The position numbers were made by a program, and so were the translations under genes. Source: Trabulsiella guamensis ATCC 49490 (GTDB lineage: Bacteria; Pseudomonadota; Gammaproteobacteria; Enterobacterales; Enterobacteriaceae). Taken from it: a DNA stretch of 47,661 nucleotides. Positions 1 through 8,860 of the stretch are shown piece by piece. A model generated the notes under the pieces. The model was not told the DNA's origin and did not search any database. It was given only the letters and a program-made list of their open reading frames with translations. The stretch lies in contig NZ_JMTB01000077.1 of assembly GCF_000734965.1 (NCBI RefSeq), forward strand, positions 1 through 47,661. The letters run 5' to 3'. Positions within the stretch are counted from its first letter, which is position 1. Every line of letters starts with the position of its first letter.

Positions 1-1
1 C

Positions 2-145
2 GCCCGCAATATTGGTGAACTGAAAGCCGGTGTAGAAGGTCAGCTGACGAAGAACGTCACCCTGTGGGGTAACGTCGGTCAGCAGATCGGTGACAAAGGC
101 TACAGCGATACCGCGGCGATGATTGGTATTAAAGCCTCGTTCTGA
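2..145 (+). CDS. Autotransporter beta-barrel domain, C-terminal end (partial)
   Basis: The frame is open from the window edge for 47 codons to TGA. It encodes alternating hydrophobic/polar strands (GVEGQLTKNVTLWGNVGQQI) and ends in the terminal phenylalanine (IGIKASF), the usual outer-membrane insertion signal of type V autotransporter barrels. Only the last two or three beta-strands are visible, so passenger domain and function are unknown. In E. coli an autotransporter gene (yejO) lies next to narP, so this may be the matching gene, displaced from narP by the ABC transporter and nrf genes; that is inference. Confidence 0.75.
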   Translation, partial: ARNIGELKAGVEGQLTKNVTLWGNVGQQIGDKGYSDTAAMIGIKASF

Positions 146-152
146 TGAAAGC

Positions 153-190
153 GTTGCCGGGCGACGATGTTGCCCGGCAACCTGATTTTT
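153..190 (+). terminator. Rho-independent terminator of the autotransporter gene
   Basis: Perfect 10-bp inverted repeat GTTGCCGGGC (153-162) / GCCCGGCAAC (172-181) with a 9-nt loop, followed by CTGATTTTT. It starts 8 bases after the stop codon and runs into the stop codon of the convergent permease gene. The T tract lies on the plus strand. Confidence 0.8.
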
Positions 191-1850
191 ACCGTTCCCC
201 TCGCCCCCCACGCTGCATAATGCCCAGCGCTGTCAGCATCAAAATAAGCCCTGTCACCAGCGTCAGGGTTGCCATCGCCATCCCCTGCCCGACCGCTCCC
301 TGTTCAAACTGACGCCAGATAAACACGGACACTGTCTGCATACCGGCAGGTGCCAGCAGCAGCGAGGTCACCAGCTCGCGGGAGGCGATCGCAAAGACCA
401 TAAGCATAGCGGCGAGCAAAGCGGGAAATACCAGCGGCAATACGATAAAACGCAACGCCTGGAATGGCGAGGCGCCATGTACGCGCGCAGCGGATTCCAG
501 GTTGCCGCCGAGCTGACGCAACGCGCTGCCAATGTAGCGCACCGGCCACGGCAGCAATAAGCAACAATAAGAGAGCAGCAGAATAACCCAACTGTTATAG
601 GGTGAGATGGGCCAGAACGCGCGGTTCCAGAGCAGGATCAGCCCCACGCCAACCACAATACCCGGTAGCGCCGCCGGGATCAGCGACAGCGCGTCGATGA
701 CCGCACGCCCTTTAATCTTCTGCACCACCACCAGCCACGAGGCGAGTAACCCCACCAGCCCGGTAACACACGCGGCACCCAGGGCCAGTGACAGACTGGT
801 GCCTGACGCCAACAATGCATCCCCCTGCTGACTGAACAACGCCGCATAGTGCGATCCAGTCATATTATCCAGCTTCACACCGCCCGACAGCGTCAACAAC
901 ACCCCGGACAACGCCATTGACGCGCCAGGTAACACCACAGCCAGCAATCCGACGACAGTCATCAAAATGACCATCGGTATCGCCAGCAGACCTGGTTCCG
1001 CCCCGCAATTCTCCGTCGGCTTGCCGGTAATACTGGTGACCTCTTTTTTACCGGTCAGCGTGCGCTGTAACCACCACGCACAAAGCGCGATCGCCACCAG
1101 CACCACGGAAAGCAATGATGCGCCGGAGAGATCGACTGGCCAGTCGGCGAGCTTTTTCTCAATGCCGGTCGTCAGCATCACGACGCCGGAGCGCGTTCCC
1201 AGCGCCGCGGGGACGCCGAACTCCTCAATCGCCAGCGTAAAAGCGAGCAGCATTCCCGCCGCCAGCGCCGGGGAAACCATCGGCAATGTGATATGCCAGA
1301 ACGCCCGCCATGCACTGGCACCGTGTACGCGGGCGACCAGAGACAGACGTTGTCCGCTGGCCAGCAGGCTGCGCGACACCGCGAAATAGACGACCGGGAA
1401 AATGTTCAGCGCCATCACCAGCACGATACCGGTTTTGCTGAACAGCAAATCATTAAGGTCGATACCCGTTAACTGCTCAAGATACCCCCTGCGCTGTAAC
1501 ACCAGCATCCAGGAGAGCGCCGCGATGTAAGGCGGCGTCAGGAATGGGATCAGAAATAGCAGATCCCACAATCGAGGGAATGGAAGCGAAAACAGCCCTC
1601 GCGCGACGCCCAGCGGAAAACCAATCAACGCGCTGACCAGCGCCACGCCGAGCGCAATCTGTAAAGTTCCGCCGAGCATGTCTGGTAACTGCGGTTCCGC
1701 CAGCAATGCGGAAACACCACTGAACGCATGCGCAAACGACCCGGCGCTGAATTGCGGAAACACTGCCTGCAGCACAATAAACACCAGTGGCAGTGCCACC
1801 AGAACCACCAGCAGCACCAGCGTTGCCGCAGAAAGGATTTTCTGTTTCAC
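189..1850 (-). CDS. ABC importer permease, two fused transmembrane domains (FbpB/AfuB/ThiP-like)
   Basis: Inner-membrane permease of a binding-protein-dependent importer, 553 residues. About twelve hydrophobic segments form two homologous halves, each with an EAA-type cytoplasmic loop that contacts the ATPase: RVHGASAWRAFWHITLP in the first half (about residue 175) and RVHGASPFQALRFIVLP in the second (about residue 455). This fused layout is typical of ferric iron, phosphonate, sugar-phosphate and thiamine transporters. It is the last gene of an ATPase-binding protein-permease operon, 36 bp after the binding protein gene. The substrate cannot be read from the permease. Confidence 0.85.
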   Translation of the reverse strand: MKQKILSAATLVLLVVLVALPLVFIVLQAVFPQFSAGSFAHAFSGVSALLAEPQLPDMLGGTLQIALGVALVSALIGFPLGVARGLFSLPFPRLWDLLFLIPFLTPPYIAALSWMLVLQRRGYLEQLTGIDLNDLLFSKTGIVLVMALNIFPVVYFAVSRSLLASGQRLSLVARVHGASAWRAFWHITLPMVSPALAAGMLLAFTLAIEEFGVPAALGTRSGVVMLTTGIEKKLADWPVDLSGASLLSVVLVAIALCAWWLQRTLTGKKEVTSITGKPTENCGAEPGLLAIPMVILMTVVGLLAVVLPGASMALSGVLLTLSGGVKLDNMTGSHYAALFSQQGDALLASGTSLSLALGAACVTGLVGLLASWLVVVQKIKGRAVIDALSLIPAALPGIVVGVGLILLWNRAFWPISPYNSWVILLLSYCCLLLPWPVRYIGSALRQLGGNLESAARVHGASPFQALRFIVLPLVFPALLAAMLMVFAIASRELVTSLLLAPAGMQTVSVFIWRQFEQGAVGQGMAMATLTLVTGLILMLTALGIMQRGGRGER

Positions 1851-1886
1851 GGTATGATCCTGAAAACGGGGTTGCCCCCGTTATCG

Positions 1887-2855
1887 TTATAAGGAGAAAA
1901 GCGCGCTGAAGCGTTTAAGAACATCACCACGCTCGCTGGTACCATCGCTTTTGGTCGGCAGGACATTCAGCTCATTGAACAGCGGGCGTTTAGCCGGAAC
2001 ATCATTGCGGGCAGGCATCAGCCAGGCGTCCGCCACCATGGTCTGGCCTTCCGGAGACAGCACATAGTCAACAAACGCTTTCGCGTCGTCGCTGTGTTGC
2101 GTGGATTTGAGGATCATCATCGGACGCGGCGCAATAACCGTGCCGCTGGCCGGGAAAATCACCTTTAGCGACTCACCCTGGCTGATATTGCCATAGGACA
2201 CATAATCCACCGCGCCGAAGACCGCCGCTTTCGCACCCTGCATCACCGGCGTCACCGCCTGTGCGTTGGGGCCACTCACCACCATGCCGTTCTTTTTCAG
2301 CGCATCAAACAGCGCCCAGGCTTTATCGCCCATACCGTTTTGCAGGCCAATCAACAGATCCAGCGATGCGCCGGACAGCGACGGATCCGGCGTCGTGACG
2401 TTGTCTTTAAATGCTGCGGTAGTCAGATCCTGCCACTCTTTCGGCTCCGGCGTCCCGCTTTTGGTATTCCATACGATGCCAAGCGCCGACACGCCCTGGG
2501 CGACGTAATCCGTCGATTTCAGTTGCGCAGGCACCTTGTCAGCATTGGCACTCTGATACGGCAACAGCCAGCCGCGGTTATGCAGATCTTCCGCCGTATC
2601 CACCGACGCGGAAATCAGAATATCAGCTTGTGGATTGGCCTGTTCAGCCTCCAGACGCGCCATCACTTTGCCAGTGGTCGCCTGGAAAATATTGACCTTC
2701 ACGCCGTTTTTTTTCTCAAACCCGGTCGCCAGATTTTTCGCCAGCGAGCCTGGGCCCGCCGTGTACACGGTCAGCGCCTGAGCGCTGGACATCATGACGG
2801 AAGAGAACACCATCGCTAACAGCACTCCTTTTTTCATGGACATTACGGTTTTCAT
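1887..2855 (-). CDS. Periplasmic solute-binding protein, family 1 (Fe3+/phosphonate/sugar-phosphate class)
   Basis: Secreted binding protein of 322 residues with a signal peptide ending SSAQA before LTVYTAG, the typical first strand of FbpA/AfuA-like proteins. The start at 2855 is favoured by GGGGAG five to six bases upstream and by a four-base ATGA overlap with the preceding ATPase gene, which suggests translational coupling. FbpA proteins bind Fe3+ with two adjacent tyrosines; the likely equivalent region here reads GAVDYVSYGNISQGE, with the tyrosines three residues apart, so iron is not assured. AfuA-type sugar phosphate or a phosphonate are alternatives. No Fur box was seen before the operon. 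Confidence 0.8.
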   Translation of the reverse strand: MKTVMSMKKGVLLAMVFSSVMMSSAQALTVYTAGPGSLAKNLATGFEKKNGVKVNIFQATTGKVMARLEAEQANPQADILISASVDTAEDLHNRGWLLPYQSANADKVPAQLKSTDYVAQGVSALGIVWNTKSGTPEPKEWQDLTTAAFKDNVTTPDPSLSGASLDLLIGLQNGMGDKAWALFDALKKNGMVVSGPNAQAVTPVMQGAKAAVFGAVDYVSYGNISQGESLKVIFPASGTVIAPRPMMILKSTQHSDDAKAFVDYVLSPEGQTMVADAWLMPARNDVPAKRPLFNELNVLPTKSDGTSERGDVLKRFSALFSL

Positions 2856-3562
2856 GCGAACTCCCCTGAGGATGAAGTAACAAGGCGGTCGACAGCGACG
2901 CTGCCAGCCGATAAATGCACAATCCGGTCAGCGAGAATTTCCGCTTCCCGGCGGTCATGAGTGACATAGATGGCAGTGGTGCCGAGCTGGCGCAACAGGC
3001 CGGCCATCTCGAGGCACAGCGATTCACGAAGTTCACTGTCGAGATTCGAGAGCGGTTCATCGAAGAGCAGCACGCGGGGTTCGGCAACGATGGCGCGCGC
3101 CAGCGCCACGCGCTGCTGCTGACCGCCGGATAACCCTGACGGTTTACGATCGAGGAATTCAGCCAGTCCGACCCGTGTCAGTGCCTGCACCACCCGTGCG
3201 TCTCGTTCGCGGCGCGGAACATTGCGCATCTTCAGCGGAAACGCCACATTCTGCGCGACCGTCATGTGCGGCCACAGCGCGTAATCCTGGAAAACCATGC
3301 CGATATCGCGCGCTTCAGGCGGCAACGACCACCCCGCTTTAGCGACCAGACGTTCACCAAAATGGATTTCACCGGCTTCGGGAGGCGTCAGTCCGGCCAG
3401 CAGACGCAACAGCGTGCTTTTGCCGCAACCTGACGGGCCAAGTAGCGCGACCACGCTTCCGGCAGCAATGTGGAGATCGATATCATGCAAAACGCGGTGC
3501 TGACCAAAGGCATAAGAGACGCCCTTGAGATCAATGGCAGTGAACACCAGGGGAGCCAACAT
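2852..3562 (-). CDS. ABC importer ATP-binding protein
   Basis: Cytoplasmic ATPase of 236 residues that energises the adjacent permease. Walker A GPSGCGKST, signature LSGGQQQR, Walker B VLLFDEP and the switch histidine in YVTHD are all present. The open frame extends upstream, but ATG at 3562 is preferred because AAAGAGGA lies seven bases upstream and the protein then begins MLAPLVF. FbpC-type ATPases are usually about 350 residues with a C-terminal regulatory domain; this one ends soon after the core. It is the first gene of the operon, whereas fbp/afu operons usually have the ATPase last. Confidence 0.85.
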   Translation of the reverse strand: MLAPLVFTAIDLKGVSYAFGQHRVLHDIDLHIAAGSVVALLGPSGCGKSTLLRLLAGLTPPEAGEIHFGERLVAKAGWSLPPEARDIGMVFQDYALWPHMTVAQNVAFPLKMRNVPRRERDARVVQALTRVGLAEFLDRKPSGLSGGQQQRVALARAIVAEPRVLLFDEPLSNLDSELRESLCLEMAGLLRQLGTTAIYVTHDRREAEILADRIVHLSAGSVAVDRLVTSSSGEFA

Positions 3563-3680
3563 ATTGTTATCCTCTTTGGGATTTAATGACCGCCACTGTA
3601 GGCTGCGTTTATGACCGCGCAATGACAGCGTGGTGATGCCCTAATTTCAGACGTTTTTTGATAAGGAAACGCGGGGGAGG

Positions 3681-4739
3681 TTATTGCTGCTGGTTTTTCA
3701 GCATGGTCGCCAGATTAATGGCTTCAATCAGTTTAGCCCGGTCGATGCGCGGACTGTTGGCATCCAGCAACTGCTGCCAGAGGGCGATCGCCTGTTTGTA
3801 GTCGGCGGTCATGAACGCGTCGGAAGCCAGTAACATCAGCGCAGTGACTTCACCGGCATCCAGCGCCAGCGCATGGTCGATCATCTTGCGGGTCTCAGGC
3901 GTGATGTTCTGCCCTGCCTGATAATAGAGCACCGTCGCCATCGCCGCGTAGAGTTCCGCATTTTCACCACGCAGGGCCAGCGCCCGCTGATAGGCCAGCA
4001 GAGCGTTGTCAAACGCGTTGCGATAAAGGTAATACTCGCCGAGCGTCGCCCACAGGGCGCTGTCCTGCGGCGTGGCGCGAATTTTGTCCTGCAGGGCGAT
4101 GAGCTGTTTTTCGGGCTCTCGTTCGGCGGAAAATGCGCGCAGTGGATCGGCAAGACGCTGCTGTTCGGCCATCACGGCAGCCGGTCGCGATGACAGCCCG
4201 TAGCCAGTCAGACATGCCAGCATCACCAGCACCGCAGCGGCGCACAGCAGACGTACCGGCACCGGGCTATGCGTCGCCTGAGTCGCCTGAGTCGCCTGAG
4301 ATCCCCGCAGATCCTGTTGCAGTTCGTGAGCCAGCGTGTCGCCCACCGTGCCCGGTAACGCCCGGGCAGCCTTGCGGAAAATGCCGCCCAGTAACAGGAT
4401 CAACAGTACCGGCAGACCCCATAAGATCCACGTCTGCGGTTTTAGCGGCGGACTGTAGAGGACGAAATCACCATAGCGCTGCGTCATCCAGCGGGTGATC
4501 TCTGCTTCGCTCTTCCCTTCCGCCACCATAGTAAACACCTGATGACGCATACTGACCGCCACTGGCGCGTTGGATTCCAGTAAGTTCTGATTCTGACATT
4601 GCGGGCAGCGGAGCTGACGGGCAATACTGAGCGACGTTTCCTGTTGCTGAGCGCTGGCAAACGTCCAGGTATCGACAATCTGCGCCTGCGCGCTGCCTGC
4701 CATCCACAGCGATAACAGAAAGAGAATAACTCTAGTCAT
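3681..4739 (-). CDS. nrfFG: NrfF-NrfG fusion: cytochrome c552 haem lyase accessory protein
   Basis: In E. coli NrfF (127 residues) and NrfG (198 residues) are separate proteins that help NrfE attach haem to the CWSCK site of NrfA. Here both are in one 352-residue frame. Residues 1-20 are a signal peptide; 35-95 form the CcmH/NrfF thiol domain with LRCPQC (Cys45, Cys48); 106-122 is a membrane helix; 148-156 is a Gln-Ala-Thr repeat; 163-182 is a second helix; from about 205 there are NrfG tetratricopeptide repeats. This matches E. coli CcmH, itself a fusion of the two parts. The start at 4739 is supported by GGGAGA upstream; it overlaps the nrfE end by eight bases. Confidence 0.9.
   Translation of the reverse strand: MTRVILFLLSLWMAGSAQAQIVDTWTFASAQQQETSLSIARQLRCPQCQNQNLLESNAPVAVSMRHQVFTMVAEGKSEAEITRWMTQRYGDFVLYSPPLKPQTWILWGLPVLLILLLGGIFRKAARALPGTVGDTLAHELQQDLRGSQATQATQATHSPVPVRLLCAAAVLVMLACLTGYGLSSRPAAVMAEQQRLADPLRAFSAEREPEKQLIALQDKIRATPQDSALWATLGEYYLYRNAFDNALLAYQRALALRGENAELYAAMATVLYYQAGQNITPETRKMIDHALALDAGEVTALMLLASDAFMTADYKQAIALWQQLLDANSPRIDRAKLIEAINLATMLKNQQQ
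4273..4299. repeat. Three perfect 9-bp tandem repeats in the NrfF-NrfG linker
   Basis: GTCGCCTGA occurs three times head to tail. On the coding strand it encodes Gln-Ala-Thr three times, exactly in the linker between the NrfF-like and NrfG-like parts. Copy-number change would alter linker length without shifting the frame. Confidence 0.9.
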
Positions 4740-6609
4740 GGCAACGTCTCCCGCGCCAGCCACTCAGCAGAGCACCGGCGATCATCAACAAGCCGCCGCC
4801 CCAGATCCAGCGAATGCCTGTCTGCACATAAAAACGCATGGCAAAACGATTCTCACCGGTTTTTTCGCCGATCACCACATAGCGGTCATGCAGCAAATCC
4901 CAGTTAATGGCGGGTTCAACCATCTGCTGGCGACGCGCGGAATAGTAGCGGCGTTCCGGGGTCAGCGTACCGAGACGTTCGTCATTTTTATAAATGTCGA
5001 TAAACGCCTTTTCGGTGGTGTAATTATCCTTCGCCCGTTGTTCCAGCCGTTCGAAACGGAACGTATAACCTGCCAGCGTCACGCTTTGCTTCAGGGCGAG
5101 ATTGATGCTGATCTCCTGGCGGCTGCCGCTGGAGAAGATAATGCCGGCCGCGACCAGCAGCACGCCGGTATGCGCCAGCAACGCGGGCAACTGCCGCTTC
5201 AACAGACTCAGGGGTTGCCCCCACAGCGACACCATCACACCAGCGACCAGCCCGCCGGGAAGCGCCACCTGCGCACCCTGTGACCAGCAAAACGCCACCG
5301 TCGCCAGCGAAATGACGAGGATACCTGCCCTGCGCCAACAGTTACTGGCCGGCGAGCGCTTCCAGAAAGCCCCTGCGGCCAGGCCGAGCGTTATCAGCAT
5401 CAGCAGGCCAAACGGCAGTGTGGCGAGGTTAAAATAGGGAGCACCAACGGAAAGTCTTCCCCCACCCGCCAGACCATACAGCATCGGATAAAGCGTGCCG
5501 ATCAGGACAATCAGCAACACGGCAGCGAACAGCAACAACGATACAAGGATTAACATTTCCCGCGACCGGGCGGTATAACGCGCCGCCGGGCGTTCCATCC
5601 GCGCCCGCCAGCCATACAGCAACAACGAGCCCAGGCTTAACAGCGCGAACAGCGCAAAAAGCGGTACCGCGCGCACGTTATCCAGCGCAAACGCATGTAC
5701 CGACACCAGGATCCCCGAGCGGACGATGAGTGTACCAAGCAGTGACAGGATCATGGTCAGTATCGCCAGCAGCAACGACCAGTGGCGATAAATCCCTCGC
5801 TGCCGCGACGCAAACAGGCTGTGCAATAGCGCGGTCGCTGACAGCCAGGGCATCAGTGAGGCATTTTCTACCGGGTCCCAGAACCACCAGCCACCCCAGC
5901 CCAGCTCACAATAGGCCCACCACGATCCCAGCAGGATACCGAGCGTCAGCGCGCACCAGCCAGGCAATGCCCAACGCCAGCAAACCCACGCCACCGCCGC
6001 GCTGAACCCGCCGCGCAACAATGACGCCAGTGCGACGGCAGCAGCCACGATCAATCCACCATAGCCGAGATAGAGCAGCGGCGGATGCAGAATCAGCCCG
6101 ATGTGTTGCAGCATCGGGTTGAGGTCACGCCCTTCCACCGCAGGCGGAAACAGGCGAACGAAAGGATCCGACCAGAGGACAACAAACAGCAGCAACGAGG
6201 CGGTCAGCACCGACAGGAGCGCCAGCGTCCACGCGAACAACGGGTCAGTTTGTTGCCGGTAGCGCCAGGCGAACAGCGCGCTCCAGCCGGAAAGGAAGAA
6301 AATCCACAGCAGCAGGGAGCCTTCATGTCCGCCCCATACTGCCGCGATTTTAAGCCCCAGAGGCAACGCACGGTGGCTATGTTGAGCAACGTAGACCACC
6401 GTGAAGTTATCGCTGATGAAACTCTGAACCAGTATCGCAAACGCCAGCAGCAGGAAAGTAAACTGCAACCACACACCGACGACCGCAAGGCGAGTCATAC
6501 CCCGCCAGCGCAGGCGAACGCCCGTGAGCGTCGCCAGCGGGGTCAGCAGGCTGGCCCCGAGGCTAAGCAGTAATGCCAGAAAACCCGCTTCGGGTACAAA
6601 CAGTTCCAG
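4732..6609 (-). CDS. nrfE: NrfE, cytochrome c552 haem lyase subunit
   Basis: Polytopic inner-membrane CcmF/NrfE protein for haem attachment to NrfA. The tryptophan-rich haem-handling motif [18 protein letters not shown] is present. The first ATG is at 6498, but 37 sense codons upstream continue the family N-terminus: VPEAGFLALLLSLGASLLTP aligns with the start of CcmF in this window ([14 protein letters not shown]). No ATG, GTG or TTG occurs in that stretch before the in-frame TGA at 6613. AAGGTGA stands six bases before a CTG at 6609, which I take as the start (625 residues); CTG at 6603 is the alternative. The gap from nrfD is 17 bp. Confidence 0.85.
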   Translation of the reverse strand: MELFVPEAGFLALLLSLGASLLTPLATLTGVRLRWRGMTRLAVVGVWLQFTFLLLAFAILVQSFISDNFTVVYVAQHSHRALPLGLKIAAVWGGHEGSLLLWIFFLSGWSALFAWRYRQQTDPLFAWTLALLSVLTASLLLFVVLWSDPFVRLFPPAVEGRDLNPMLQHIGLILHPPLLYLGYGGLIVAAAVALASLLRGGFSAAVAWVCWRWALPGWCALTLGILLGSWWAYCELGWGGWWFWDPVENASLMPWLSATALLHSLFASRQRGIYRHWSLLLAILTMILSLLGTLIVRSGILVSVHAFALDNVRAVPLFALFALLSLGSLLLYGWRARMERPAARYTARSREMLILVSLLLFAAVLLIVLIGTLYPMLYGLAGGGRLSVGAPYFNLATLPFGLLMLITLGLAAGAFWKRSPASNCWRRAGILVISLATVAFCWSQGAQVALPGGLVAGVMVSLWGQPLSLLKRQLPALLAHTGVLLVAAGIIFSSGSRQEISINLALKQSVTLAGYTFRFERLEQRAKDNYTTEKAFIDIYKNDERLGTLTPERRYYSARRQQMVEPAINWDLLHDRYVVIGEKTGENRFAMRFYVQTGIRWIWGGGLLMIAGALLSGWRGRRCHD

Positions 6610-6626
6610 AAATCACCTTGCCGGGC

Positions 6627-7583
6627 TTACGCCACTGTTAACTGTCCTGCATAAAGAATGAAGAAACGCAGCAGCAGGACGCCTGTCAGACTGGCACCGC
6701 TGACAATGAGCGCGCCAACAAAGGCAGAATCACGCGTCGCCCACCGTTTCAACAACAATGGTACTACCAGACCAATACCCGCCACGCCAATCCAGAACCA
6801 CCATGTCCAGAACCCGCCGCCCAGCGCGGCAACCAGCGCACGCATTTTGCCGTCATCGCCCAGCGCCAGCCCGACGAAAAAGGCCACCAGCAGGAAGACT
6901 TCCAGCCAGAAGACCGGTTTTTCGACGCGGTGGATAAAGTGGAGTTCTGTACTGTGCGGGTTATTGCGGTGACGAAACGCCATCGCGATCAATGCCACTG
7001 CCGCACCGGATGAGATGCCCGAAAACAGGAACAGCACCGGTAACACCGGGTTATTCAGGAACGGGTAGGACTTGAGCGCCGAGAGCAGGAAACCCGTATA
7101 GGCGCCCAGCAGCACGGCCAGCACCAGCATGACCGTTTCCAGTGGTCGCTGGAGCGTCGTCAGCAGTTTCAGCACCTTCTCAACAAACGTCAGACGCGGA
7201 AAGTACTTCTGTTGCAGCGCGATCGTCTCGTTTTCGAAAATTTCCGCCAGCCACAGGATCAGCACCACCATGTAAACCTGGAACAGCAGTACCCCCATCG
7301 ACATCACTGACGTCAGGCTGTAGTTGAACATCAACATCCAGAATGTCCATGGCCGCGCCAGATGGAAGATGAGAATCACCAGGCCAAGAATAATAGTGGA
7401 TGGTGCGACGAACAGGGTGGTGCGCATCAGCGAACTTTCTGCGGTTCCCTCGGAAGGATGAAAACGGCGCAGAAGTACAGCCAGCGTCACCAACCCGGCA
7501 GAAATACCGATCAGGAACAGGTAAATCGCAATCGGCCAGTCCCAGACCAGCGACTCAAAATGGAAAGCAGAAGCGGGGGTCAT
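6627..7583 (-). CDS. nrfD: NrfD, quinol-oxidising membrane subunit of formate-dependent nitrite reduction
   Basis: Integral membrane protein of 318 residues in the NrfD/PsrC family, with about eight hydrophobic helices and no cofactor motifs. It takes electrons from menaquinol and passes them through the iron-sulphur protein NrfC to the pentahaem NrfB and then NrfA. It begins [20 protein letters not shown], as E. coli NrfD does in character, and has normal length. Its start overlaps the nrfC stop by four bases, so the two partners are translationally coupled. Confidence 0.95.
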   Translation of the reverse strand: MTPASAFHFESLVWDWPIAIYLFLIGISAGLVTLAVLLRRFHPSEGTAESSLMRTTLFVAPSTIILGLVILIFHLARPWTFWMLMFNYSLTSVMSMGVLLFQVYMVVLILWLAEIFENETIALQQKYFPRLTFVEKVLKLLTTLQRPLETVMLVLAVLLGAYTGFLLSALKSYPFLNNPVLPVLFLFSGISSGAAVALIAMAFRHRNNPHSTELHFIHRVEKPVFWLEVFLLVAFFVGLALGDDGKMRALVAALGGGFWTWWFWIGVAGIGLVVPLLLKRWATRDSAFVGALIVSGASLTGVLLLRFFILYAGQLTVA

Positions 7584-8251
7584 TGGCTCACCTCTCCATA
7601 TTTAAAAGGGACGCGATAGACTTTCGGCTTCGTTCCCAACGCCAGCTTGAAGCGGTAAGTCGCTTTTTGCTGCAACAGGCAAGAGATCTCGCTGTTGGGA
7701 TCGTCCAGATTGCCAAAGGTGAGCGCTTTCGTCGGACAGGATTCAACACAGGCAGGCAGTTTTCCCTGTCTGAGGTTGGTCTTCCGGCAAAAATCGCATT
7801 TATCCGCCGTCTTGCTAACCGGATGGATAAAACGAACGCGGTACGGACAAGCAGCGATACAGTACTGGCAACCCACGCAAAGGTCTGGATTCACGTCCAC
7901 AATACCATTTGCCGCGTCACGATAAGAGGCGCCGGTCGGGCACACATCTACGCAAGGCGCAAGATCGCAGTGCTGGCATGAATGGCGGAAAAACCGATAT
8001 TTCACGTCCGGGAATTCGCCAATCGGCTCGCTGCGAATGATGGTAAGCCGCGATACGCCTTCCGGGACGTTATTCACCTCCCGGCAGGCATCCATACAGG
8101 CGGTACAGCCGATGCACAACGACTCGTCGTGGATCATGCCGTAACGCACTCCGTTAATATTCAGCGTTTTTGCCACAATCTGCCCCGCCGCCCCGCTGAT
8201 CGCAATCAGCGCGCCCATACGGGTGATTAGCTGGCGACGTGAACAACTCAT
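7580..8251 (-). CDS. nrfC: NrfC, periplasmic four-cluster ferredoxin-like subunit
   Basis: Iron-sulphur electron carrier of 223 residues. A twin-arginine signal ([11 protein letters not shown]) begins the protein. Four cysteine groups follow: [11 protein letters not shown] (about residue 42), [26 protein letters not shown] and CDFCRKTN with a later CVESCP. These fit four [4Fe-4S] clusters. It links NrfD to NrfB in the periplasm. The stop of nrfB overlaps this start by four bases (ATGA) and nrfD overlaps the end. Confidence 0.95.
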   Translation of the reverse strand: MSCSRRQLITRMGALIAISGAAGQIVAKTLNINGVRYGMIHDESLCIGCTACMDACREVNNVPEGVSRLTIIRSEPIGEFPDVKYRFFRHSCQHCDLAPCVDVCPTGASYRDAANGIVDVNPDLCVGCQYCIAACPYRVRFIHPVSKTADKCDFCRKTNLRQGKLPACVESCPTKALTFGNLDDPNSEISCLLQQKATYRFKLALGTKPKVYRVPFKYGEVSQ

Positions 8252-8814
8252 GGCTGCTCCTTAAACAGGGGCACTGACGCCGGATTAAAGTGCGGATTGG
8301 TACGCTGATCGCTGTGGCAATCTACGCACAACTTAATCCGCCCTTTATCGTCCAGCGCCCGCATCTTATCCTGCTGTGGATGCAATTGGTGGCAACTGGC
8401 GCAGGCCACTTTTGTCTCATGGACATCGTGAGGCCAGAACGCTTTCTGTAACTGTTCCGGTAAATGGCAGGACATACAGACACTATTCTGCTGCTCTACC
8501 GTATACATCGGATTGTTGAAACGCATGACATCTTTCACACCTTCACGGTGTTTCGGCGATGGCTTACCGTGACAATTGGTACAGGTTACGGGCAGTTTAT
8601 TACCCGGGTTAATCGCTGACGCATGTTTGCCGTGCATCCCCTCAGTATTGGGTTTGTGGCAGTCAAGACATGCGGCATCCGGATTGCGCTGCTGGGTCAC
8701 CGTCCAGCGCTGGTCGGGATCCTGTGGCGCTGGCGTTTCGGACATCCCGGAAAGGCTCCATAACAGGCCTGACGCCAGCACCCCGGCAGTTAATAACGAA
8801 CGTAGTACGCTCAT
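8248..8814 (-). CDS. nrfB: NrfB, pentahaem cytochrome c electron donor to NrfA
   Basis: Small periplasmic cytochrome of 188 residues with a cleavable signal peptide (cleavage probably near SGMS-ETPAP). Five CXXCH sites are visible: CLDCH, CTNCH, CMSCH, CASCH and CVDCH, the full NrfB set. ATG at 8814 is chosen over the frame's upstream ATG at 8844 because GGAGTGA precedes it and the protein then begins [11 protein letters not shown]. It is separated from nrfA by 46 bases that contain a strong stem-loop. Confidence 0.95.
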   Translation of the reverse strand: MSVLRSLLTAGVLASGLLWSLSGMSETPAPQDPDQRWTVTQQRNPDAACLDCHKPNTEGMHGKHASAINPGNKLPVTCTNCHGKPSPKHREGVKDVMRFNNPMYTVEQQNSVCMSCHLPEQLQKAFWPHDVHETKVACASCHQLHPQQDKMRALDDKGRIKLCVDCHSDQRTNPHFNPASVPLFKEQP

Positions 8815-8831
8815 ATTCACTCCATTGATCA

Positions 8832-8853
8832 ATCCGCCCCGCAAGGGGCGGAT
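8832..8853 (-). promoter_or_regulatory. Intercistronic stem-loop between nrfA and nrfB
   Basis: Perfect 9-bp inverted repeat ATCCGCCCC / GGGGCGGAT around a 4-base loop. The transcribed (minus) strand has no T run after it, so it does not look like a normal terminator. Its place just after the nrfA stop suggests protection of the nrfA end of the transcript or partial attenuation, which would let NrfA be made in excess over NrfB to NrfG. Function is inferred. Confidence 0.6.
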
Positions 8854-8860
8854 ACAGGGG

